Shown here: positions 7,855 to 16,761 of the stretch, piece by piece
Position numbering within the stretch: position 1 is the first letter of the stretch
Layout: each line of letters starts with the position of its first letter
The notes under the pieces: generated by a model
What the model was told of the DNA's origin: nothing
The model's input: only the letters and a program-made list of their open reading frames with translations
Database searches by the model: none
Assembly: GCF_050753365.1 (NCBI RefSeq)
Contig: NZ_JBLZFY010000009.1
Coordinates: forward strand, 10,270 to 74,269
Direction of reading: 5' to 3'
Source of the DNA: Geminocystis sp050753365
Lineage (GTDB): Bacteria; Cyanobacteriota; Cyanobacteriia; Cyanobacteriales; Cyanobacteriaceae
Length of the DNA: 64,000 bases
Position numbers and translations under genes: made by a program

Positions 7855-9480
7855 ATGGAACAGATTAAGTTAACATCAGTCATTATGTCAGTTTTAGCAA
7901 CCTTGAGTATCATACCCCTTGCTCAAAAACCAGTCATGGCACAAGCTCAAGTCTCAGGTGCTTCCGTTCACTTCATCCCCGATCCTATTTCTGGCGATTA
8001 TTTTATCCAAACTATTTCTGGTAGTGTATCTATCCCCACAGGTTCTTTTAATGGTCTTTCTGTACAACCTATACGAGCTGATTTATTGCCATTCCCTACA
8101 CCTCCGAGTACCATTGCTCCTGGTCCATCCAATTCAAATATAAACGGAGAACCTACTTTTGTTTTATTACTTAATCCAGGAGGAATTAATCCTGTTAGCC
8201 CGACTCCCATTACCCTTAATCAACAGGCTGCCGAACTGTTAAGTAATGCTAGTAATATTTCCGAGATAGTCTCTATCATTAGAGCTAATTCTAATTTCCT
8301 CCGTAATCCCAGTACCCAACAAGCTGTGGCTACAGGCTCCACCATGTTATTAAGCCCTGATGGATTAATTCAAACTGCTAGTGCAGAAATTTCTTTACCG
8401 ATGGGACTTTTATTTCTCGGTTTTAATGATAATGAAAATACTGGAGGTTGTGATAGCGTTTCAGGTTGTCTGATGGTAAAACCTTTTGTTGATAATTTCA
8501 CTGATCCTAACACCTTCATTGAAAGAATTATGATACAAGAATTAAGAATCGATCCAGGTCCTGTGGGTTTAGCAAATGAACCCTTTGATCTTGCCACTAC
8601 CGCCGCTTCCGTTTTGAATGGACAAACGAATTTATCTAATATAGTCTCCATTATTCGAGCCGTAAGTGATGCGAATGGGGTAGCTTCTCCTCAACTTCAA
8701 GCCAGAGCGATGGGCGCTATTACCGTTCAAAATACTGATGGTACGACTATCTCGGTCAGTGGAGAAATCGCTCTTCCTGCCGGTTTATATTTTGCAACGG
8801 CTGATCCCAATGAACCGAATGTGATTTTACCCTTCAATTGTGTACAGGCAGGGGGATTAGGTTGTATGAGTATTATTCCTGAATATGCACTTTTGGATGT
8901 AGGAGGAGAAGATTTTGTAAATGTCACGTTGTTAACTATTAATCCGGGAGAGGTAAAACCGGGAGATCCAACTTTACCCTTAACAGGATTTATTCCAGAA
9001 AAAGATTTGAACGCTACCGCCGCTTTTAAAATTTATGAAAATGCTGGAGATATAACTCAATTATCTGATTTAGTGTCGATTATTCGTGCTGGTGCTGGTG
9101 CTAATGGTTTAACCCCTGCTAATCGCCCCACTGCTAGGGCTTCAGGAAGTGCCACGATCGTACTCCCGAACGGTGCTACTCAGTCGGTGAATGCAGAAAT
9201 GAGTTTATCTAATAGCCTTTATTTTGAAGGTAGTTCCACAGCCGATCCTTTCGGGGTGGGGTATTGTAACTCTTCTGCCTGTTTAGTCATCGACCCTAGT
9301 ATTAATATTGATACCAATGATGTTAACCAGAGTAGGATCGATGAACTTGTGATCGATCCGGGGCAAGTTAGTGCCGAACCGGGTTGGAATTTCGATGCGG
9401 CGGCAGGTTATGCTTTAAGTGTCGCAGTTACTTTATCAGAACAGGTTTCGATTATTCGTGCAGGAGGGGGACTTGAATAG
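7855..9480 (+). CDS. large secreted protein with four VSIIRA repeats
   Basis: A 541-residue protein not recognised as a known family. It has a signal peptide (hydrophobic core about residues 8-22, cleavage near PVMAQA). The mature part consists of repeated units of about 125-143 residues. The marker VSIIRA occurs at about residues 139, 264, 407 and 531, preceded by a helix starting with AA and followed by strands such as VSGEIALPAGLYF and VNAEMSLSNSLYF. Units two and three carry paired Cys (GCDSVSGCL, GYCNSSACL) that could form disulfides. The last copy is cut right after the marker. It is probably exported and cell-surface or periplasmic. The RTX gene 78 bp downstream may share its mode of action. 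Confidence 0.7.
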   Translation: MEQIKLTSVIMSVLATLSIIPLAQKPVMAQAQVSGASVHFIPDPISGDYFIQTISGSVSIPTGSFNGLSVQPIRADLLPFPTPPSTIAPGPSNSNINGEPTFVLLLNPGGINPVSPTPITLNQQAAELLSNASNISEIVSIIRANSNFLRNPSTQQAVATGSTMLLSPDGLIQTASAEISLPMGLLFLGFNDNENTGGCDSVSGCLMVKPFVDNFTDPNTFIERIMIQELRIDPGPVGLANEPFDLATTAASVLNGQTNLSNIVSIIRAVSDANGVASPQLQARAMGAITVQNTDGTTISVSGEIALPAGLYFATADPNEPNVILPFNCVQAGGLGCMSIIPEYALLDVGGEDFVNVTLLTINPGEVKPGDPTLPLTGFIPEKDLNATAAFKIYENAGDITQLSDLVSIIRAGAGANGLTPANRPTARASGSATIVLPNGATQSVNAEMSLSNSLYFEGSSTADPFGVGYCNSSACLVIDPSINIDTNDVNQSRIDELVIDPGQVSAEPGWNFDAAAGYALSVAVTLSEQVSIIRAGGGLE

Positions 9481-9558
9481 CACAGATATATTGCGTCATT
9501 GCTCGACTATAATTAATATTAGAGACAAAAAACACTGAACATAAAAGGAGGCAATATC

Positions 9559-10335
9559 ATGGCTTTAATAAGAGGTACAATCAGAAATGATATTTTGCAA
9601 GGCACAAGATTTTCAGACCAGATTTTTGGACTCCGAGGTGATGATATTATTTATGCAGGGGGCGGTAATAATGTCATTTATGGAGATGATAGAGTAGAAA
9701 CCGCTCTGGATGGCAATGATACTATTTATGGTGGTACTGGCAATGATACCATCTATGGTGGTGGTGGTGATGATTTAATCTATGGTGGCAGTGGCAATAA
9801 CTATCTCCATGGCGGTAGTGGCAATGATACGATCGTGGGTGGTTCAGGTTTTGATATGCTTTTGGGGAAAAGTGGTAGTAATACCTTAACAGGAGGAGGA
9901 GGGGTTGACTGGTTTGTTTTTGATAACAGTCATGACTCTTTAAATACCATTACAGATTTTACTAATGGATTAGATAAAATAGTCTTAGACTCCAGTATTA
10001 TCAATAATAGTATTAATTTAACTAATCCGAGTAACTCGACTCATCCCTTAGCCAGAGCAACTTTTGGTACAGCAACTCAATTTCGTCAATTAGACGCTAA
10101 TGATTTTCTTTGGTTGCCCAGAAATGGTGAAGCCAATGATGTCACTCTTTTTGCAGGTGTCACAGAAGAAATAGTGATTGTCTATAACAATGGAGTTGGC
10201 ACTAATCCCGATTCCCCAAATCCTTTAGAGCAACCGCCGATAATTTATTATAATGACGGTACTCAATATCAACAATTAGCCATGTTGACTAATGGTGTAT
10301 TACCCAGAGCGCAAGATTTTATTCTTACTGTTTAA
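9559..10335 (+). CDS. RTX calcium-binding repeat protein
   Basis: A 258-residue protein with RTX nonapeptides (GGTGNDTIYG, GGGGDDLIYG, GGSGNDTIVG) between about residues 25 and 125. These bind calcium and fold into a parallel beta-roll after secretion. After the repeats comes the usual end-of-RTX motif (VDWFVFDNSHD, then ITDFTNGLDKIVLD) and a tail of about 90 residues. No N-terminal signal peptide is seen, so type I secretion is expected by family analogy; no exporter is in the window. A strong AAAAGGAGG ribosome site precedes the ATG. A terminator hairpin follows. Confidence 0.85.
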   Translation: MALIRGTIRNDILQGTRFSDQIFGLRGDDIIYAGGGNNVIYGDDRVETALDGNDTIYGGTGNDTIYGGGGDDLIYGGSGNNYLHGGSGNDTIVGGSGFDMLLGKSGSNTLTGGGGVDWFVFDNSHDSLNTITDFTNGLDKIVLDSSIINNSINLTNPSNSTHPLARATFGTATQFRQLDANDFLWLPRNGEANDVTLFAGVTEEIVIVYNNGVGTNPDSPNPLEQPPIIYYNDGTQYQQLAMLTNGVLPRAQDFILTV

Positions 10336-10387
10336 CTGTAATTGCAAGGCATATCAACAATTTCATTACAGTTATTGAGAATATTAT

Positions 10388-10418
10388 CCCCCCCTTAAAT
10401 AAAGGGGGCTTTCTTTAA
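10388..10418 (+). terminator. Rho-independent-like terminator after RTX gene
   Basis: CCCCCTT (10390-10396) pairs with AAGGGGG (10402-10408) around a 5-nt loop, and CTTTCTTT follows. It lies between two convergent genes and fits best as a terminator of the plus-strand RTX gene. The minus-strand side has no U-run. Confidence 0.65.
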
Positions 10419-11170
10419 TTGACTATTTTTTGGGCTAGTTCTATGTCAAAATAGGATTTATCATAACTATTACCCTTAATTACCTCAAAGGGTAAATCTG
10501 GCTCTCCTAAATGATTTAATACTAATACGGCTCGATCGAAATCTTGATTTTTACTATAATCATTGATGGTGATAACAGTCTTTAAACCTGCTTCATAACT
10601 GGCAGTGAGTCCTTGATTTGTGTCTTCTATAACTAAACATTCCTTACTAGAAAAACCAAGTTTTTTTAACGCTAATAAATAAATATCGGGGGCTGGTTTT
10701 TTCTTTTCTACCATATCTCCTGCGCAAATAACTTCAAACCATGAAGCCATTTCTTCCCCTAAACTGGTGTCTAATAATACCCTCACATTTTCTACGGATG
10801 CAGTGGATGCGATCGCCAATTTGATCCCTTGTTGACGAGCAGATGTAATTAATCTTTTTATCCCAATCCTTAAAGGAATAGCGTCACTAGCCAACAATTC
10901 AGCGTAATAGCGACTCTTTTCACTATGTAAATGACGAATAAAGTTGTCTAAAGGTTGTTTTTGAGGTAAATCGGCTTTATAGTGGGTTATATAGTGTTTT
11001 AGGCGTTCTTTTCCGCCACCAATTTCTAATAACTTACCGTAGGTTTCTACATCCCATCGCCAAGGCAACCCTGCGGATTCAAAGGCAAGGTTAAAGGCGA
11101 CTCGGTGTCCGTCTCTTTCGGTTTGCGCGATCGTACCGTCCACATCAAATATTAGGGCTTTTAAAGTCAT
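10415..11170 (-). CDS. cbbY: CbbY-type HAD phosphatase
   Basis: A 251-residue HAD-superfamily hydrolase. The nucleophile motif is IFDVDGTIAQTERDGHR, where TERDGHR is typical of CbbY (xylulose-1,5-bisphosphate phosphatase, which removes a Rubisco inhibitor). Motif II (LAIASTAS), the Lys of motif III (KKKPAPDIY) and the acidic motif IV (VIEDTNQG) are all present. Cytoplasmic. The ATG at 11170 is followed upstream by an AATGAGT tandem repeat rather than by another gene. Confidence 0.85.
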   Translation of the reverse strand: MTLKALIFDVDGTIAQTERDGHRVAFNLAFESAGLPWRWDVETYGKLLEIGGGKERLKHYITHYKADLPQKQPLDNFIRHLHSEKSRYYAELLASDAIPLRIGIKRLITSARQQGIKLAIASTASVENVRVLLDTSLGEEMASWFEVICAGDMVEKKKPAPDIYLLALKKLGFSSKECLVIEDTNQGLTASYEAGLKTVITINDYSKNQDFDRAVLVLNHLGEPDLPFEVIKGNSYDKSYFDIELAQKIVN

Positions 11171-11174
11171 TTAG

Positions 11175-11206
11175 AATGAGTAATGAGTAATGAGTAATGA
11201 GTAATG
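11175..11206. repeat. short tandem heptamer AATGAGT
   Basis: Four perfect AATGAGT units and a partial fifth lie directly upstream of cbbY. They belong to the tandem heptanucleotides found throughout the intergenic DNA of this window. Confidence 0.85.
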
Positions 11207-11272
11207 TAGGGGCTTAATATATTAAGCCCAACCCCACCAAAAAACTATAATTATGTCTTCCCTCTCTCTCTT

Positions 11273-11716
11273 CTACCTGTCCACCTGTCCACCACTCTCT
11301 ATGATTCTTTCTTGAAATTTAATTTCTCCGTTGTCATAGGTGAGGGTTTGTTCAAAAAAGTCGGCAATATTATTATTTTCATCTGCTACTAAAACCTTGG
11401 CTTTATGACCGTTTATCATAATATCATTTCGATCGAGTTGTTCATAGGCATAGATAATCAGAATATCACCAGTTTTGCACAATAAAGCCGCTCCACCATT
11501 AGGACAAATTTCTTTACTCCCCCTAACCCCCGGTATAACATAGGTTGACCATCTTTGCGCATTGTTTAAGTTGACTATATCCACTTCTTCTAAGGGCAAA
11601 ATCCCCACTTTTTCCATTAAGTCGGGATCGATCGAAATACTACCAATATAGTCAACATTCGCCGAAGTGACTTTAACTCGATGTAATTTACCGTGCATTA
11701 AGCGGACAATTTTCAT
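11273..11716 (-). CDS. panD: aspartate 1-decarboxylase
   Basis: A 147-residue PanD, which converts aspartate to beta-alanine for pantothenate and CoA synthesis. The self-cleavage Gly-Ser that gives the pyruvoyl cofactor is in DYIGSISID at about residue 25. Other family marks: RWSTYVIPGVRGS, then CPNGGAALL and GDILIIYAYEQ. The length fits cyanobacterial PanD, which has a longer tail than the E. coli enzyme. It depends on autoprocessing in the cytoplasm. Encoded alone. Confidence 0.92.
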   Translation of the reverse strand: MKIVRLMHGKLHRVKVTSANVDYIGSISIDPDLMEKVGILPLEEVDIVNLNNAQRWSTYVIPGVRGSKEICPNGGAALLCKTGDILIIYAYEQLDRNDIMINGHKAKVLVADENNNIADFFEQTLTYDNGEIKFQERIIESGGQVDR

Positions 11717-11745
11717 TTAACACTCAAATAATAAAATAACGTAGG

Positions 11746-11760
11746 GTGGGCATTGCCCAC
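11746..11760. repeat. short palindrome GTGGGCATTGCCCAC
   Basis: A 7-bp perfect stem around one base, 30 bp upstream of the panD start. This sequence is a frequent dispersed palindrome in cyanobacterial intergenic DNA. It is not followed by a U-run, so it is not called a terminator. Confidence 0.6.
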
Positions 11761-11858
11761 ATTGTAACAATCAAAAATACAATCTTTTAATATTGCTCGA
11801 TCGATTTTACAATATCACCTTAAATGAATCATTTAATTAATCAAAAAAATATAAATTT

Positions 11859-12020
11859 TTAACTAATAATTTGTGAGATAAATAAAGTTGATAAATCTGT
11901 AATAGGTGCTGGAATCATCGCCCCTCTTGAATCTAATAACTGTACTAAAATCAAATAAACAACCCCCAATAAAACTGAAATAATACCAGTAATCACCGCA
12001 ACTAATTTTTTTCTTTCCAT
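11859..12020 (-). CDS. small single-span membrane protein
   Basis: From the internal ATG at 12020 the product is 53 residues: ERKKLVAVITGIISVLLGVV begins a membrane segment of about 20 residues, followed by a short polar tail (LDSRGAMIPAPITDL). An in-frame ATG at 12053 would add 11 residues that do not look conserved. The pattern recalls small conserved cyanobacterial proteins of unknown function. Confidence 0.6.
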   Translation of the reverse strand: MERKKLVAVITGIISVLLGVVYLILVQLLDSRGAMIPAPITDLSTLFISQIIS

Positions 12021-12116
12021 AAATTTTTCTCGATAATTAACTATTATAAACATAATTTATAGCTTCTCCTTTATCTAAAACCGAAATTTTTGTTAGTCGC
12101 TTTAGCAGACTTTTGC

Positions 12117-12158
12117 TATTAACCTTGTCAATTTATTACAAGGCGGTTTATTGATTAC
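12117..12158. repeat. partial copy of a 70-bp dispersed palindromic repeat
   Basis: TATTAACCTTGTCAATTTAT, then TACAAGGCGG and TTTATTGATTA match the second half of the repeats at 38176-38246 and 44838-44908. Only the CTTGT...ACAAG palindrome half is kept here. Confidence 0.55.
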
Positions 12159-12282
12159 AACAATTACCCCGCAAAGAAATAAATTTCATTGCTCATAGCT
12201 AAACTCTACTAAAGTGAGTTAATTTTTACCAAAAAAATTAGGGTTTTTAATAATAATAGATATAAGCGTTATTATTTATAGC

Positions 12283-12834
12283 TTAAATACTGGTTAATTC
12301 CTTCTCTTTAACCGCTAAAATTTCATCAATTTTGGCAGTAAATTTATCGGTAATTTTTTGGATTTGATCTTGTAAATCTCTTGCCTCATCTTCCGATATT
12401 TCGCTGTTTTTCTCCTGTTTGCGCACTTTATCGATCGCATCTCGGCGCACATTGCGAATAGCGACTTTTCCTTCTTCTGCATACTTACCTGCAAGTTTAA
12501 CAAATTCTTGACGGCGCTCAGTAGTTAAAGGAGGAATATTCAAACGAATTACTTGCCCATCATTATTAGGGGTTAATCCTAAATCAGACATAGAAATTGC
12601 CTTTTGTAATTGATTCATACTGCCTTTGTCAAAGGGTTGAACCAATATAGTGGTAGAATCGGGGGTGCTAATATTAGCTAAGGCTTTTAAGGGAGTTTCT
12701 GCTCCATAATATTCCACCATAACTTTATCTAATAAACTAGCATTCGCTCTCCCCGTACGAATAGTATTAAAATCTTGTTGTGTTTTTTCAACACTTTTTT
12801 GCATATAGCCTTGAATTTCGTCAGTTAACTTCAC
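12283..12834 (-). CDS. frr: ribosome recycling factor
   Basis: A 183-residue RRF, which with EF-G splits the post-termination ribosome. Family marks: FNTIRTGRANASLLDKV, ANISTPDSTTILVQPFD, LNIPPLTTERRQEFVK and RNVRRDAIDKVRKQEKN. Normal length. It overlaps the end of pyrH by 14 nt, so the two are co-transcribed and likely coupled, the usual bacterial order pyrH-frr. Confidence 0.97.
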   Translation of the reverse strand: MKLTDEIQGYMQKSVEKTQQDFNTIRTGRANASLLDKVMVEYYGAETPLKALANISTPDSTTILVQPFDKGSMNQLQKAISMSDLGLTPNNDGQVIRLNIPPLTTERRQEFVKLAGKYAEEGKVAIRNVRRDAIDKVRKQEKNSEISEDEARDLQDQIQKITDKFTAKIDEILAVKEKELTSI

Positions 12835-13543
12835 AAAAACCTCCTACAATAGTTCCTACTTTTTCTCCTTTGACGGCACGAATAATATTACCACGATCGA
12901 AAAGGTTAAATACAACAATGGGGATATTATTTTCTTTACACAAAGCGATGGCAGTACCATCCATAACCCGTAAATCTTCCGTTAAAACATGATTATAATT
13001 TAAAGTTTCATAACGTTTAGCATTAGGGTTTTTCATGGGATCACAATCGTAAACACCATCAACTTTAGTCGCTTTAAAAATAACTTGGGCATCAATTTCC
13101 GCCGCGCGTAAAGCCGCCGTGGTATCCGTAGTAAAAAATGGATTACCAGAACCAGCCCCAAATATTACCACTCTCCCCAATTCCAGATGACGTATTGCTT
13201 TACGACGAATATAGGGTTCGGCTACTTCCTGCATGGCGATGGCAGTTTGTACTCTAGTGGGAATATTTCTTCTTTCTAAGGCATCCTGCAAAGTCATGGC
13301 ATTCATAACCGTTGCGATCATACCGACATAATCAGCCGTAGCACGATCCATACCATCGGCGGAAGCCTTAACTCCTCGAAAGATGTTACCACCGCCCACC
13401 ACGATAGCTAGTTGAACGTTCAGTTTTACTACTTCAGCAATATCCTCGGCAATATCGGCAACTACTTTGGGATCGATGCCATAGCCTAAATCTCCCATTA
13501 ATGCTTCACCGCTTAATTTCAGTAAAACCCTTTGGTAAGTCAT
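12821..13543 (-). CDS. pyrH: UMP kinase
   Basis: A 240-residue amino-acid-kinase-fold enzyme that phosphorylates UMP to UDP. Marks: RVLLKLSGEALMGD, LAIVVGGGNIFRG, RATADYVGMIATVMNA and IFGAGSGNPFFTTDTTAALRA-type UMP and ATP site residues. Cytoplasmic hexamer, allosterically controlled by GTP and UTP in the family. First gene of the pyrH-frr operon. Confidence 0.97.
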   Translation of the reverse strand: MTYQRVLLKLSGEALMGDLGYGIDPKVVADIAEDIAEVVKLNVQLAIVVGGGNIFRGVKASADGMDRATADYVGMIATVMNAMTLQDALERRNIPTRVQTAIAMQEVAEPYIRRKAIRHLELGRVVIFGAGSGNPFFTTDTTAALRAAEIDAQVIFKATKVDGVYDCDPMKNPNAKRYETLNYNHVLTEDLRVMDGTAIALCKENNIPIVVFNLFDRGNIIRAVKGEKVGTIVGGFCEVN

Positions 13544-13684
13544 TGTTTTGTTGCCTTCTCTGTCATGATTAATTTTCTTCAGTTAACATACCAGAACTCT
13601 TAACAATTGGCAATCAGTAATGCTGATTTGCTCTAATGATGTGTTAATGTTCACAATTTCCTTTGAAGATAGATGATAATTTTT

Positions 13685-13708
13685 GGCTCTTCTACAGTAG
13701 TTATGATA
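13685..13708. repeat. solo end of an ISL3-like miniature element
   Basis: GGCTCTTCTACAGTAGTTAT plus the next four bases is identical to the left end of the element at 57699-57885 and matches 26413-26433. A degenerate opposite end (CATTGTAAGAAAC) lies at about 13720, so this may be an internally deleted, decayed copy. It sits between pyrH and menB. Confidence 0.65.
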
Positions 13709-13800
13709 TTTAAGAGAATCATTGTAAGAAACTATATCTAATGGTGGTTAAGCAAGTATAATGAGAGTCTGTGATCAAAAAAAATTTAGATAAACCTTTC

Positions 13801-14634
13801 ATGAGTGTAAATTGGGAAACCGTTGGAGAATATGAAGACATTTTATATTTTAAGTACGATGGCATCGCCAAAATAGTCATCAATCGTCCCCATAAACGTA
13901 ATGCCTTTCGACCTCAAACTGTATTTGAACTTTACTCTGCTTTCTGTGATGCAAGGGAAGATCAAAGTATCGGAGTGATTTTGCTTACAGGTGCTGGTCC
14001 TCATACGGACGGAAAATATGCTTTTTGTTCGGGAGGGGATCAAAGTGTACGGGGAAAAGCAGGATATATTGGTAATGATGGTGTACCCCGTTTAAATGTT
14101 TTGGATTTACAACGACTCATTCGCACTATACCTAAAGTTGTTATTGCTTTAGTGGCAGGATATGCCATCGGTGGTGGTCATGTCTTACACTTAATTTGTG
14201 ATCTTTCGATCGCCGCCGATAATGCAATTTTTGGACAAACAGGTCCAAAAGTCGGTAGTTTTGACGGTGGTTTTGGAGCGAGTTATTTAGCTCGAATTGT
14301 GGGGCAAAAAAAGGCTAGGGAAATTTGGTTTTTGTGTCGTCAATATAACGCTCAAGAAGCCTTAGATATGGGCTTGGTTAATACGGTAGTTTCGATCGAA
14401 CAGTTAGAAGATGAAGGTATCAAATGGGCGCAGGAAATCCTCGAAAAAAGTCCTACGGCTATCCGTTGCCTAAAGTCTGCTTTCAATGCTGATTGTGATG
14501 GTCAAGCAGGATTGCAAGAATTGGCAGGAAATGCTACCTTATTATATTATCTCACGGAAGAAGGTACAGAAGGGAAACAGGCTTTTTTGGAAAAACGATC
14601 GCCCAATTTCCGTCAATATCCTTGGCTACCCTAA
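13801..14634 (+). CDS. menB: 1,4-dihydroxy-2-naphthoyl-CoA synthase
   Basis: A crotonase-fold enzyme of the phylloquinone/menaquinone pathway that closes the naphthoquinone ring from o-succinylbenzoyl-CoA. The ATG at 13801 gives 277 residues, the usual cyanobacterial length; the in-frame GTG at 13771 would add ten residues. Marks: INRPHKRNAFRPQTV, FCSGGDQSVRGKAGY, and VAGYAIGGGHVLH (oxyanion hole), GPKVGSFDGGFGASYLAR, and the C-terminal SPNFRQYPWLP. Phylloquinone is the photosystem I secondary acceptor. Confidence 0.95.
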   Translation: MSVNWETVGEYEDILYFKYDGIAKIVINRPHKRNAFRPQTVFELYSAFCDAREDQSIGVILLTGAGPHTDGKYAFCSGGDQSVRGKAGYIGNDGVPRLNVLDLQRLIRTIPKVVIALVAGYAIGGGHVLHLICDLSIAADNAIFGQTGPKVGSFDGGFGASYLARIVGQKKAREIWFLCRQYNAQEALDMGLVNTVVSIEQLEDEGIKWAQEILEKSPTAIRCLKSAFNADCDGQAGLQELAGNATLLYYLTEEGTEGKQAFLEKRSPNFRQYPWLP

Positions 14635-14715
14635 TTTTTTGGACAGGAAGACAGAAAGACAGGTGGATAAGTTATTAATTTGAAGTGAACAATAACAAAA
14701 AAACAAAATAAAAAA

Positions 14716-14820
14716 ATGGAAACGGATAAATTGGATTTAGTTTTGGGAATACTGGCTTTAGCTATTATATTGGGCGGTTTATTTATGTTATTTAGCGGAG
14801 TTAAGAAAATGAACGATTAA
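14716..14820 (+). CDS. 34-residue single-span membrane miniprotein
   Basis: A short ATG-TAA frame encodes METDKLDLVLGIL, then ALAIILGGLFMLF and the tail SGVKKMND. It has an acidic start, about 20 hydrophobic residues with small Gly/Ala positions, and a basic end, the shape of the small subunits of photosynthetic or NDH complexes. It does not match PsbI/J/M/N/T/X, PetG/L/N, PsaM or Ycf12 as remembered. It stands alone, 82 bp after menB. No strong ribosome site is visible. Coding status is inference from length, composition and topology. Confidence 0.45.
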   Translation: METDKLDLVLGILALAIILGGLFMLFSGVKKMND

Positions 14821-14905
14821 ATCAATAATCGATAAACCGAAAAAACAGCCACCATATAATAACTAAAATTAATATATAATTTTTGATCTAGTAAGTTTTT
14901 TTATA

Positions 14906-15211
14906 TTATTTAACAGATTGGGAAACAACAACTTCAGACAATACTTGGCTTTCGTGGTGTGCCATAGCAACCGCTTCTACTTCTAAATTAGTTTTAGGGG
15001 TAGCACATCCCAAAGAAAAAGATTTTTCTAGTAAAACAATTTCGGGAAGGGTTTGCCATTCTGTCTCAAATGCAGGAGTTGCAAAATTACAAGATTTCCA
15101 TTCTGCTTGAACTAATACTCCTAATTGGGAACACATTCCCCCTCGTCGCCCTTCAGGGTTATAAAATCTACAATGACGACAAGCTGAATTACAACAATTA
15201 TCGGGTTTCAT
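14906..15211 (-). CDS. conserved Cys-rich cyanobacterial protein
   Basis: A 101-residue protein with nine Cys, including KPDNCCNSACRHCRFYNPEG at the start, then RRGGMCSQLGV and WKSCNFATPAF. The pattern CRxCRFYxPEGRRGG is familiar from cyanobacterial conserved hypotheticals. The Cys spacing suggests a metal site (zinc or an iron-sulfur cluster) in the first 50 residues; the C-terminal half is less ordered. No signal peptide. Function unknown. Confidence 0.7.
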   Translation of the reverse strand: MKPDNCCNSACRHCRFYNPEGRRGGMCSQLGVLVQAEWKSCNFATPAFETEWQTLPEIVLLEKSFSLGCATPKTNLEVEAVAMAHHESQVLSEVVVSQSVK

Positions 15212-15614
15212 TTTCTTACTATAAAATTTATCTAACAGTTTTTTATCTTTTTCTATTATTAACCATCGGGGATCAAGGCTTTTTAGCCTAAAACCCTTGA
15301 CTATTAAGGAAAACAGCCTTTTTTTTATAGTTTTAAATTTTATATTGTCTTAACTATTGCTTAACAGAACTAAACATTTAATTGAATTTAGAAAAAATTA
15401 AACTAAGTTTTTTAAAATTGTCCGAAAAATGTATAGAAATATACAATGGGGATCAACAAAAACCTATCTTAAAAGATATTCAAAATGGAATTATGTTGTT
15501 GATTAATTCTTAGCAAAAAAAAATTTTCGTTTCCCTCTCTGATTTAAGTTATATTAAAAAATAAATCAATTAAAATTACTAAGATATAGTTATATATTTA
15601 ACGATTCTTTACAA
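15212..15614. other. intergenic region, no gene seen
   Basis: A 403-bp A/T-rich gap between divergent genes. It holds a hairpin with a 6-bp stem TGTATA/TATACA capped by a GAAA tetraloop (15430-15445) and a small inverted repeat AGGCT/AGCCT at 15276-15289. Neither has a proven role. The promoters for both flanking genes must lie here. Confidence 0.4.
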
Positions 15615-16760
15615 ATGTTAAATCTTCTTAAACCTTTATACCCTGCCTTTTTTGCTTCCCTGAAAGCCAATCCAGAGTTAGCCCATAAGCAATCATTAAA
15701 TTTGTTACAACAGTTAACTTTTCAAAGAGATAATATTATCGGAAAATGGACGATTCAAGAAATAGAAAAATCTTTCTGTTATACTCATCCTTCTTTATCT
15801 CAATCCCTCTGGAATTTAAACTTTTCTCATCCTTTAGGTTTAGCCCCCGGTTTTGATAAAAACGCTCAAGCCCCCGGAATTTGGTCAAGTTTTGGCTTCA
15901 GTTTTGCGGAATTAGGGGCTGTGACTCTTTATCCTCAAGAGGGTAATCCTTCTCCTCGTATGTTTCGTTTACCTGCGGATAAGGCTATCCTTAATCGTAT
16001 GGGAGCTAATAATGACGGTGCTAATACGATCGCACTTAGGTTAAAACAGGCATGGGAAAAGCATCCTCGCTCTATTCCTATTGGGATTAATTTATGTAAA
16101 TCTAAAGTTACTAATTTAGAACAAGCTACAGAAGATTATGTGGGTAGTTTTAAATTATTGCGTCCTTATGCTGATTATTTTGTGGTGAATGTTAGCTCTC
16201 CTAATACTCCGGGGCTTCGATCGCTTCAGGGGGGAGAGCAATTAGAGTTAATCCTAGAGGGTTTACAGGCACAAAATAACGGGGAAAAACCGATTTTTGT
16301 CAAAATTGCCCCTGATTTGGCATGGGATGATATAAGGTCAATTCTAAAGGTATCTATGCAATATAATTTATCGGGTATAGTTGCTACGAATACCACTATT
16401 AAACGGGATGGTTTAAAAACTCAGATTTTACCTGCTACGGGCAAACCCATTACGGAGGAGGCTGGAGGTATCAGTGGAAAACCTTTAAGGGTTCGATCGA
16501 CGGAGGTAATTCGGTTTATATATAGAGAGACTGGAGGAAAATTGCCCATTATTGGAGTGGGAGGTATTTGCGATACAGAATCCGCATGGGAAAAAATCAC
16601 GGCGGGGGCGAGTTTATTACAATTTTATAGTGGTTGGATTTATGAAGGTCCTTGGGTGGTGAAAGAAATTTTGGAAGGTTTAACTCACAAATTAGCTGAG
16701 AATGGATTGAGTCATTTATCCCAAGCCGTTGGTATGGATGAAAAAACTACTTCTTCATAA
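15615..16760 (+). CDS. pyrD: dihydroorotate dehydrogenase (quinone), class 2
   Basis: A 381-residue class-2 PyrD, which oxidises dihydroorotate to orotate with quinone as acceptor on the membrane. The N-terminal helical region (LYPAFFASLKANPELAHKQS) is the quinone and membrane-binding extension of class 2. Core marks: PLGLAPGFDKNAQAPG, LNRMGANNDGAN, NVSSPNTPGLRSLQ with the catalytic Ser, IFVKIAPDLAWDD, and IIGVGGICDTESA with the FMN phosphate site. Full length. A miniature element starts two bases after its stop. Confidence 0.97.
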   Translation: MLNLLKPLYPAFFASLKANPELAHKQSLNLLQQLTFQRDNIIGKWTIQEIEKSFCYTHPSLSQSLWNLNFSHPLGLAPGFDKNAQAPGIWSSFGFSFAELGAVTLYPQEGNPSPRMFRLPADKAILNRMGANNDGANTIALRLKQAWEKHPRSIPIGINLCKSKVTNLEQATEDYVGSFKLLRPYADYFVVNVSSPNTPGLRSLQGGEQLELILEGLQAQNNGEKPIFVKIAPDLAWDDIRSILKVSMQYNLSGIVATNTTIKRDGLKTQILPATGKPITEEAGGISGKPLRVRSTEVIRFIYRETGGKLPIIGVGGICDTESAWEKITAGASLLQFYSGWIYEGPWVVKEILEGLTHKLAENGLSHLSQAVGMDEKTTSS

Positions 16761-16761
16761 A

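Noticed and set aside
15070..15291. Plus-strand frame opposite the Cys-rich gene
   Set aside because: It overlaps a conserved gene on the other strand and ends in repeats; no family pattern.
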